Positions 1 through 8,500 of a stretch of DNA of 38,740 nucleotides are shown in pieces. The stretch is from Clostridia bacterium (GTDB lineage Bacteria; Bacillota; Clostridia; Christensenellales; UBA1242). The notes beneath the pieces are model-generated. The model made no database searches. It was not told where the DNA came from and saw only the letters and a list, made by a program, of their open reading frames with translations. Position 1 is the stretch's first letter. Every line of letters starts with the position of its first letter. The DNA lies in the NCBI GenBank assembly GCA_017453125.1, contig JAFTKS010000014.1, positions 1 through 38,740 on the forward strand, written 5' to 3'. The translations under genes were made by a program, and so were the position numbers.

Positions 1-13
1 AAATGTAAGTTTA

Positions 14-96
14 TGCAAAAATGGGATAATTGTGCATTTTTGCAGGGCTAGTATTAAGAAATAGTACTAGCAAAGAAGAATTAAAAGAATTCTTTT
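14..96 (+). promoter_or_regulatory. Structured 5' leader of the first giant gene
   Basis: Three inverted repeats follow one another before the ribosome binding site. A perfect 10-bp stem pairs 14-23 (TGCAAAAATG) with 35-44 around an 11-nt loop. A perfect 7-bp stem pairs 47-53 (GCTAGTA) with 65-71. A 14-bp palindrome with GAATTC at its centre lies at 83-96. No T-run follows the first two stems, so they do not look like simple terminators of an upstream gene. I see no convincing promoter between position 1 and the gene, so transcription probably starts before the window. An mRNA-stabilising or regulatory leader is inferred. Confidence 0.45.
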
Positions 97-111
97 TGAA
101 GGTGGTGCATT

Positions 112-3100
112 GTGGCATTAGTAATGAAAAGTGGAAAAAAAGTAAAAAATTTCTTAGCTTCTAAGGAGAAGAATACAATTAAATACAAGAAGGCACTTCT
201 TGCCAAGGCGAAGTTGAATGCGCCTTTGTTTTCGTGGCCAAAAGACAAAGAAAGATTATTAGATATTATCAATCATTATCTTTCACAGGTCGAGCTTGAT
301 AAGCTGACTGATATGGCAGATGCTTTTGATGATGGCAAAGTAAATGGCAGTCTTATGGACGAACTTGTTGAAGAATCTAAGAAAGAACTTGAGGGCAAAG
401 ATTCTGAGACGGATAGTTCTCAAGAAGAACAATCATCACAAGAGAATTCGCAAGACGACGAAACAAAAGAATCTGACAAGAAAGACGAGTCCGAATCGCA
501 AGAGTCTACTACAGAAGAATTGTCTGAAGAGGCAAGGGCTGATGAGGTTGAGACTGATTCTGAGATTGAAGAAGATAGCTTTGTTGATGAGGGAGAGTAT
601 ATTGAACTTCCTGATCAATTATACGATTGTGAGGCTTGTAGTGCCAAGGTTCTTGGAAACATTGTTAGAATTCTGAATTATCGTTCGAGAATTATTCGTA
701 AGATTAGACTTATGAGAAAGGCTAAGTTTGATAATGAGCGAATTAATCTTGAAATTGAGAAAGTTGCCGTATACAATATTGTACTTGCTAAGTTCTTGCC
801 AATTCTAAATAAACAAGAGACTATTGACAAAATCAATCTTAAGACTGCGACAAAGTTATTTGAAGATGTTTGTGTAGAGGGTTATGAGGAGATACCTTCT
901 CAAGCTAGTATTGAAACAGAAATCAAGAAAAACAAAGAGAGTCAAGACTTTGATATAGTTGCTGCTCTTGCTTATGTTGGTGTCACTGTTGACAAAGATG
1001 ATTATGGGTATTATTCCATAAGAAACTACAACAATGGTAGGGGTATCAAGTATTTTATTGGCAAAGCCGAAAAAGCATTTGCACTTTCAAAGAATTCTTG
1101 CAACAGATTTGTTGATGAGTTTTTGAATAAACCTATTGAGAAAAGAAAGTTTATGACCCCTGGTCAGGTTTTCATTACATACATCAATGAAGCAGAGAAG
1201 AGTTTGGGTATTTCATCTAGATCGGCTGTTGAACTTCAAGGATTGTTTGGGGCTATGAATTCTTCTAAAAATACCAAGCAATATTTCAAGGATATGATCA
1301 AGAAATATTCTAGAAATGCTGAAGAATGGAAAGACTTCCAAAAATTATTCGAAGGTGAATATTATTCCAACAAAGAAAGCAAAGATGATATTCAAAACAA
1401 GATTCATATTAAGCAACAAGCCAAGAGACTTGTTATTGGCGAGGTTTTCTCAGAACTTATTAATTACGGGGATATCCTTTCTCAAGAACAAATTGGCATC
1501 AATGATTATAGAATTAGCGATATAACTCGTGACTTTGGACTTGATGTTGATATTAGTGGAATTGATGTTAATAGAACCAGAATTGAACGTCTTGAGGATC
1601 AATCTTTCAGAATTATTAATTCAATGCATTCTATTCTTCAACAACTTAGAAGTTTCACTCAAGATATAATTGACAACTATACTGTTGATTATCTCAGAAA
1701 AGAAAAAATATTCCTTATGCAACAAGAAGACCAAAATGAGTATATTCGCAAGAAAAAGGAATATGAAGATTTAATCAAAAAATTATCTTATGACAAAGAT
1801 AAGGATAGTGGGGCAAAGTCTGCTTATTATCAAGCACAAATTGATGAACTTACTCAGAAGATTGGTAATCAAGATTATCTTGATGCTAAGAATATTCTTC
1901 TTAAATCCAAAAACAATTTTAGAATTCTTCTTATTAATGCCAAGGCTCAGAAAGAAAAGGTTATAATTGCTATTAATGAAGCAAAAGAAAGAGCGGAGGC
2001 GCAGAAGAGAACTCTTACTATTGAGGAAAAGATTGATATTATTCGTGATATATTATCATCTGCTCCAGAACTTATAATTACATTCAATAGAGGTAAGGCA
2101 ACTTCTTGGACAAAACATAAAGTCGGGGAGAAGGCTGAGAAAAGACAAGAACCTCTTAGTGAAGTAGACAAAACTATAGAGGCTACTGCTGCTAAGATTA
2201 GTGACGAAAGTCATCAGAAGATTCTTCAAGAGAATATGATTCGCGAGAAAGTCAAGAAGTCTCAGAAAGAAGAAAGGGTAAAGAGTGTTAATGCATATAT
2301 CAATGCTTATGGAAGTATTGTAGGCAATGCTACTGGTGTTGGTGCATTTGGTGGTATTATGCCAAGTATTCCTGCGTCTGCTCCTACAACAACAGGTCCT
2401 ACGTTTGCTCCTCAAGTAGCATCAATGCCAATGGGTACTCCAAACACGTCTGTTCCTGCGGGTGCTGTGGGTGGCGGAATTGGTGGCAATCCTCAGTCTG
2501 CATCGGTTGCAACTCCTAGAACGATTGCTAGTCTTCATTCGGCTCCACCAATGTTTGGTGATGTTAGTGATCCTGGAATTGTTCCTGGTTATGATGCCAG
2601 TGTTGATATGTCTGCCACAAGGAATGTTGCCCGTAACACTGCATCGTACGCTAGTGCAAATACTTCTAATAATTCTATGGGAGGGGGAATGGTAAATAAT
2701 TATTCTGCTCCAGTACAGCCTCAAGTGCAATCTGCTCCACCACAACCTACTTATGTGGCTCCTGTACCACAAGGTGGATATGTGCAACCACAGGCTTATG
2801 TTCCTCAGGCTCCTATAATGCCTGCAACACCTGTAATGCCAAATATTCCTCAACCACCACAAGGACAGCCTAATTATAATAGGGATTATCAAAACTTTGA
2901 TTTTGTGTCTGAAGGAATAGAGCCTTGCGTAATTCCATATATTGTAGGTTATGATCAAAAGGGTGTTACCGTTTATGGTAATATGATGGAAAGATACGCA
3001 ACAATGGATAGATACAAATATTTGCTGACTACAAACAACAATATCTTGTATCCTTATATCGAAACAAAACAACAACAAATTCAAACTCCTGAACAAGTAA

Positions 3101-5376
3101 TATCTGATATGCACATTAGATATATCAAGAATGCTATGGCAAAATCTGGACTAAGTACACTTGATAGCAACCTTGCTACATTTGATTACAAAGCAGATAT
3201 CAAGAGATTCCTTGCTCAGTATGTTCCTCAAAATCTTATAGATATAGTTATTAGCGATTATAACGAACTTCTTGATACAATAGATTTTGAACTTCTAAAG
3301 GATTTGATTGCTCATAAATTCCAAGGCGATCTTGAAAACTATATTCCAGAAGATATAAAGGCAGATGTTATCAAGTCTGCAAATATGATTGCAAGTGTTG
3401 TAAGAGTAATTATGTCTAATGACCAAATTAGAAAAACTTATGATGCTTATTCTAGCAAAATGAAACAAACATATATCAATTCTGTCATTGCAAAAATTGA
3501 GTCGGGAGAACTTCCTACAATCAAACTCAATAGCGATGAGATGTATAGTAGAATCTTAGACTACGTTAGTTTCTCTATCAAGGGTCAAAACGTTATTATT
3601 CAATCGGAAGACTCAAAGGATAGTGGATTACAATCATATCCAAGAAGTGTATTCTTCAGACAAAAAGATAATGCTGACCAAGCACTTAGAATGGGTAAGA
3701 TTCTTTCATATGAACAAAATGAAATTATTACTACTCGCAATGAACCAACATTGGAAGAAAGCGGAAATGATGTTGTCAATCTATTTGGTACATTATACAA
3801 ATTTAATGGTGCATACAACAAACTCTTAATCAAATTGAAACCATATAATTTGACTGGCGGAGTTAGGTTTATGGAAAACTTGGTTGACGCACTTTCGCAG
3901 AAGATTGACTTGAAAGTAACAGTGCTTAATCAAGAGAAAAAACAAAATACTGTAACCCTTGTAAAATTCGCAAGCAAAGAGAAAACAAAAGTGCTTGCCG
4001 ATGAAGATAAGGTATTTACATATGAAGATGATAATTGGTTTGTTAGAAAAGGTTTTGTTCTTGATAAATCAAAAATAAAAGAATATTATTTGCTTCTTGC
4101 ATTTGGTTTCAAATACGCTCTTGATAAAAATAAAACAAAACTAAAAGAAGATTATTATAATAATAATATTTTGAGTTTAAACAAAATCAATGAAGCATTC
4201 AAAGATCAGCCAGAAGAAATGGTAAGTCTTATCACCCAAGTTATTAGAGATGTTATGATGTCAAGATGTGAGAGAATCATTGACTACATAGATTATTGTA
4301 ATCAAAGATGCTCTACACAAATTAACAAAATGCTTTATATCAATAGAATGATTATTGAGTCAAATAACTTTGACAAGAAGAATAAAGATGAAAAATTGGA
4401 AACTCTTCTTGCTCTTGATCTAGATTATGTCAATAAATCTGACGATATCATTAATCCTCATCCTGAAATTTATCCAACAACTGAAGAACTAGAAAGATAC
4501 GAATATCTATATTTGTATTATGGTCTTACAGAATTGTTTGAAAAATCTACAGGTGATGAAAGATTTATCGGAAAAGAGATAGATGGATATTTTGCAGATC
4601 TAAAGAAACAAATGAGAAGTCATTTGCTTGCAATGATTAGAGACAAAGAGTCAATGAACGGCTATGAACAAGACCTTGCAAGATATTTTGAATTGAAGAT
4701 AGATAATATGAAAGGTCTTGAATTCGAAGATGTAGTAGAGGAAGAGGTTGAAGAGGAAGAAGACAATAAGATTGTTAGTATTAGAAATATTGACGTTATC
4801 TTCAAGGGAATCCTCGATGGATACAATAAGGCAATCAAGAACGAATCAAATGCGTTTGTTCTTGACCAAATGAAAGAAGTTGGAGAGGTCCTAGAATTAG
4901 TCGGTGCTCTTCCAAAGCCTAATAGCCCTGAGAAAGATCTTGAAATCGCTCTGCCAAATAATCAATCAATTATTTGTAATATCAAGGGATTTTTGCAACA
5001 ATATTTGTTTAGATATATTGTAGACAAAGAACACGAACTTGGACCATTTGCTTATGTTGTAAGTGAATTGGTTGAACACGAAGAAACAGCAGATAGTGTC
5101 AAGAATATCGAAATAGTTGCTAACAAACTTAATGCACCAGAACTAGGAATCAATTTGATTGCTAAGTTCTCGTCAATTAATCTTTCAAATGACGGAAATG
5201 TTTTGAAGATTGGTGATAGTATTTCAACAGTCGTTGAGGTTGTCAATAGACTCAAGACTCCAACCGACCAACAAAAAGCTCTCAATAGAGACGTGTTCTA
5301 TAAAGAGGGCGTTGCAGGAGTGCAAGAAGTATTTGAACAATATTTCAGTCGCTTGAAACTAGAACAAATGGATTAA
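112..5376 (+). CDS. Giant coiled-coil/low-complexity protein, unknown function (1754 aa)
   Basis: I do not recognise this protein. The GTG start at 112 is chosen because AAGGTGG at 99-105 sits at the right distance. Order of regions: a basic N-terminus (residues 1-40); a strongly acidic, Ser/Gln-rich stretch (about 75-165); a mixed helical region that includes a module (about 279-365) resembling one in the next giant protein; long predicted coiled coil (about 470-640); a Pro/Gln/Gly/Ala-rich disordered linker (about 745-930) with many PQ and APxxP motifs; then a long helical C-terminal half with a short Glu run near 1540-1552. There is no signal peptide, transmembrane segment, P-loop or other catalytic motif that I can see, so it is probably cytoplasmic. 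The size and architecture suggest a scaffold or structural role, which is inference. Leu codons are mostly CTT and TTG, as in most of the window. It is complete in the window and followed by a hairpin and a separate promoter. Confidence 0.9.
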   Translation: MALVMKSGKKVKNFLASKEKNTIKYKKALLAKAKLNAPLFSWPKDKERLLDIINHYLSQVELDKLTDMADAFDDGKVNGSLMDELVEESKKELEGKDSETDSSQEEQSSQENSQDDETKESDKKDESESQESTTEELSEEARADEVETDSEIEEDSFVDEGEYIELPDQLYDCEACSAKVLGNIVRILNYRSRIIRKIRLMRKAKFDNERINLEIEKVAVYNIVLAKFLPILNKQETIDKINLKTATKLFEDVCVEGYEEIPSQASIETEIKKNKESQDFDIVAALAYVGVTVDKDDYGYYSIRNYNNGRGIKYFIGKAEKAFALSKNSCNRFVDEFLNKPIEKRKFMTPGQVFITYINEAEKSLGISSRSAVELQGLFGAMNSSKNTKQYFKDMIKKYSRNAEEWKDFQKLFEGEYYSNKESKDDIQNKIHIKQQAKRLVIGEVFSELINYGDILSQEQIGINDYRISDITRDFGLDVDISGIDVNRTRIERLEDQSFRIINSMHSILQQLRSFTQDIIDNYTVDYLRKEKIFLMQQEDQNEYIRKKKEYEDLIKKLSYDKDKDSGAKSAYYQAQIDELTQKIGNQDYLDAKNILLKSKNNFRILLINAKAQKEKVIIAINEAKERAEAQKRTLTIEEKIDIIRDILSSAPELIITFNRGKATSWTKHKVGEKAEKRQEPLSEVDKTIEATAAKISDESHQKILQENMIREKVKKSQKEERVKSVNAYINAYGSIVGNATGVGAFGGIMPSIPASAPTTTGPTFAPQVASMPMGTPNTSVPAGAVGGGIGGNPQSASVATPRTIASLHSAPPMFGDVSDPGIVPGYDASVDMSATRNVARNTASYASANTSNNSMGGGMVNNYSAPVQPQVQSAPPQPTYVAPVPQGGYVQPQAYVPQAPIMPATPVMPNIPQPPQGQPNYNRDYQNFDFVSEGIEPCVIPYIVGYDQKGVTVYGNMMERYATMDRYKYLLTTNNNILYPYIETKQQQIQTPEQVISDMHIRYIKNAMAKSGLSTLDSNLATFDYKADIKRFLAQYVPQNLIDIVISDYNELLDTIDFELLKDLIAHKFQGDLENYIPEDIKADVIKSANMIASVVRVIMSNDQIRKTYDAYSSKMKQTYINSVIAKIESGELPTIKLNSDEMYSRILDYVSFSIKGQNVIIQSEDSKDSGLQSYPRSVFFRQKDNADQALRMGKILSYEQNEIITTRNEPTLEESGNDVVNLFGTLYKFNGAYNKLLIKLKPYNLTGGVRFMENLVDALSQKIDLKVTVLNQEKKQNTVTLVKFASKEKTKVLADEDKVFTYEDDNWFVRKGFVLDKSKIKEYYLLLAFGFKYALDKNKTKLKEDYYNNNILSLNKINEAFKDQPEEMVSLITQVIRDVMMSRCERIIDYIDYCNQRCSTQINKMLYINRMIIESNNFDKKNKDEKLETLLALDLDYVNKSDDIINPHPEIYPTTEELERYEYLYLYYGLTELFEKSTGDERFIGKEIDGYFADLKKQMRSHLLAMIRDKESMNGYEQDLARYFELKIDNMKGLEFEDVVEEEVEEEEDNKIVSIRNIDVIFKGILDGYNKAIKNESNAFVLDQMKEVGEVLELVGALPKPNSPEKDLEIALPNNQSIICNIKGFLQQYLFRYIVDKEHELGPFAYVVSELVEHEETADSVKNIEIVANKLNAPELGINLIAKFSSINLSNDGNVLKIGDSISTVVEVVNRLKTPTDQQKALNRDVFYKEGVAGVQEVFEQYFSRLKLEQMD

Positions 5377-5380
5377 TACT

Positions 5381-5411
5381 TAGTATTTGCCACCAAATGT
5401 GGTAAATACTA
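5381..5411 (+). other. 13-bp hairpin after the first giant gene
   Basis: Arms 5381-5393 and 5399-5411 pair over 13 bp with one G-U pair around the loop CAAAT. It begins 4 nt after the stop codon. The downstream sequence is A-rich rather than T-rich, so it is not a textbook intrinsic terminator. A 3'-end stabiliser, a processing site or a weak terminator is possible. Confidence 0.5.
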
Positions 5412-5432
5412 ATGTAAAAAATATAAAGCCTA

Positions 5433-5461
5433 TTGAAAATCAAAAGACTTTATGTTAAAAT
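5433..5461 (+). promoter_or_regulatory. Sigma-A-like promoter of the second giant gene
   Basis: TTGAAA (5433-5438), a 17-bp spacer and TAAAAT (5456-5461), with TG one base before the -10 (extended -10). Predicted transcription start is near 5468. The transcript would therefore begin almost directly at the palindrome at 5474-5493. Confidence 0.6.
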
Positions 5462-5473
5462 AGAAAGAAAAAA

Positions 5474-5493
5474 ATGGTTTTTATAAAAACCAT
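5474..5493 (+). promoter_or_regulatory. Perfect 20-bp palindrome before the ribosome binding site
   Basis: ATGGTTTTTA is followed directly by its reverse complement TAAAAACCAT. The palindrome ends 3 nt before the Shine-Dalgarno GGAGG (5497-5501) and lies about 5 nt from the predicted mRNA 5' end. It could be a protective 5' hairpin, a translational control element or a DNA operator. Nothing in the sequence decides between these. Confidence 0.5.
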
Positions 5494-5505
5494 ATTGGAG
5501 GCCAT

Positions 5506-8500
5506 ATGGCAGAAGGGATTTTAAAAATAGATTGGTGGAAAGAGGCTCTTGTTGATTACAAACCTGCGAAAATCAAATCAGCAGATTCTATCTATAGTGT
5601 ATATAGCAAAACTCATTCAGGTGTGCTTGACAATTTAAGCACAATGATTAAAACATTATTAGAAAGGTCTTTTATTGATGAGGATACTAAAAAACAGTTA
5701 GCAAGCTCAATGACTTTAAGTTCAGATATGCATAAAAAGATGAATCGAGAGCAACTGATGGCTCTATCCAGTATGGTTTCAGCTATTAATTTGTATGCTG
5801 AAAAGGGCTTAGATTCTACAGCAAAAGTGTTGGTAGAGGCTCTTATTGATCAAGAGATGTATTTCAAGGCATATGGTGAATTGGGAAATTTTGGTAGTCT
5901 TGCATATACTGATTTGGTTGCACAAATTGACGCTGGTAAAACTAATGCATCAGACGAGTTATTGCGATCTCCTATTAAAGAAGATATGGATTTAGCTCTA
6001 GCATTTAAGTCTATAGGTATTGATATTTCTTTTGATTACACAAAGCATCAATGGAAATGGGAAAACCAAGATACTTATAAAGATAGTAAGGTAGGAATAA
6101 AAATTCCAGGTAAAGAAGAGTATTTTAAATTTGCAGATGATCAAATAAAAAATATTATACAAAATTATTTCAACAATCCGAATGGTAGAAATTCAAAAGT
6201 TATTACACCAGATGCACTTTACTCTGCGTATAAAAGATTATGTCTTGAACAGGTTGAATCATTACCTGATAAACAGATTATTCAAACTGGAATAAGTAAA
6301 CAATCTCAAGCATTTGGAACAACAACAGATTCTTGGAAAGTTGATAGATTATTAAATCCTGATTTTATACATAGCTTTGCTAGAAAAGCGGCGTTAAAAA
6401 GTATTTATGATAGTCGTTTTACTGAATGTATAAAAGATAAAGGCTTGTCTGATAGATTTAAAGAATATAATCAAGATGATATCATTTCTACTACAACCAA
6501 ATTTAAGCGACATTCCCAAGGTTTTTATGCTCTTGGTAAATTTGAAAATATAATCAATGATTTTCAGATGGAAATTTCAGAAAGTGTAAGCTTTACATTA
6601 GGCGACGATTATGTCGCTCTATGTGATAATCAGATTGCGGCTCTTCAGAAAAAATTAAAGGATGGAGAGAAAATATCGGATAATGAACAGGAACTTCACC
6701 CTGAAACAAATGCTATAACCAAACAAATCATTGCACTTCAAAGAGCTAAAGAAGAATTTGCTTTGAATGTAGAGTTTCAGAGACTTTATATGGAAACATA
6801 TGTAGAAAAAAATGGTTCTTCTATGACTCCAGATCTTGTAAAAGAGGCATCGGGAAATGCTTGTGGGCTAATGTTGTCTTATGGTGTAGATGGCAATATT
6901 GATTTCCCACAAAGAAACGATGATAAAATTTTTGGAGCTGTTCAAAAAACATTAATTGATCGTATTCAAGAAATAAAATCACAAAATATAACACAAGAAA
7001 CCTCTTCTCAACAATCTCCAGCAGAAAAGGTGAATCAAGTTTTATCTGAAATGCTTCCTGATATTGGTGGTGGGTTCTTTGCTCAATTGGAAGATAAAGA
7101 TAGGGCGGATATTGTCAAGGCTTGGAAATTGGAGCTAGCAACCGCTTTCTGGAATGAAGGAAATGTTTTCGGAGAAGGATATAAGGAATTTGTAGAAGAA
7201 CAAGAGAAGAAAACACCAAAGGGAGATACCTCTATTGAGGCGTTTGCAGATTCGATTGTTGGACAAACTCCTACAGGCGAAGACTCATTATTTACAAAAG
7301 AAGACATCGTTTTGGGTTATGCTGCACATAGCAAAGATCCTGCAAAGAGCAACGAAATCGATGCAATACAAAATAACTGGAGAAAGTATCTTCTTCTTTT
7401 GGATAGAGCAACTCGATTGATGTCTTCAGAAGAATATGTGGAATATGCAAATCCTGAAACTAGTGAACAGAGAAGAACTGAGATTGTTTCGGAAAAAATA
7501 AATGAAGCGAAAAAGTCTATTGATGATAAGAAGCCTGAACCTACTGAAGAAGAGTATAAATTAGCAGAACAACGCCATAAGAATAATTTGCTTCGTAGAA
7601 TGACTTATGCTCAAGAGCAATCTTTGCCAGAAGAGGCCAACGTTGAAAAGTCTGCAATGAAGCGTTATATGGATGCACTTAGCAAAGATCAGAGTGCTTT
7701 GGATAAGGCAATCCAAGAGAGTGGCGGTCTTCCAGTAGATTTTGGTAATGTTAAAATGCAAGAGGCTCAGAACGAGCTTGAAGAATCGCAAGATGAAACC
7801 CAAAAGAAGACCAAAACATTCAAAGATTTGTATCCTTCAGCTCCAGACAATGAGGCTTTTATGAAAGCAATGAAGCCTTATTGCAAAAAATATCTTATTA
7901 AAAATTTCATAAAAGAAATATTGAAAAAGCTTGAAAATCTTAAATTTCCTGTATCTAGTGGTTCCGCATCTTCAGCGCAAACAAACGGCAATCAAACACA
8001 AGAAAATGATGGCGATGAGGTGACAGTAGACGATGATGCCGAAAAACAAGCGGGAGGTAATGGTACAACACCTATAGGTGGCAATTCACCACAGACAAAT
8101 CCACAAGGAGAACCTGCTAGTAATCTTCCTAAAACGATTACTCAATCGGAATTTGAAGCAATGTGCTTTATGCCAGGGGCTGTAATGCTTAATAAACTTT
8201 ATGAATCATCTGACCCTAAGAGCCAGGATGTAAAATCTGTTTTGGATTTGTTTAGATTACTAAGCGGTGATACAAAGATTGAAGTTGGCTCAAAAGTAAT
8301 TGAAGGAAAAACTTGTATAGACGCATTAAGGCATTTGGCTTTAAGTGTTCTTCAAGATAAGACTTTGTCTCAAGACCCAGATAAGGGTTTACCAAAATTA
8401 ATGGAATCGTTAGATAAGATAAAGAAAGACTATGAAATCCAAGACGAAAAATTATTTGATGAAAACGTTATAAATGGTTTTAAAAATTTAACGCCAGAGC

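Noticed and set aside
344..676. 110-aa plus-strand open frame in another frame
   Set aside because: It lies fully inside the acidic region of the first giant gene; its Arg/Lys/Leu-rich product is what a shifted reading of GAA/GAC codons gives.
2422..3114. 230-aa minus-strand open frame
   Set aside because: It is antisense to the Pro/Gln/Gly-rich linker of the 1754-aa gene, whose codon bias keeps the opposite frame open. The product is a Arg/Tyr/His-rich composition without domain features, and no ribosome binding site is seen.
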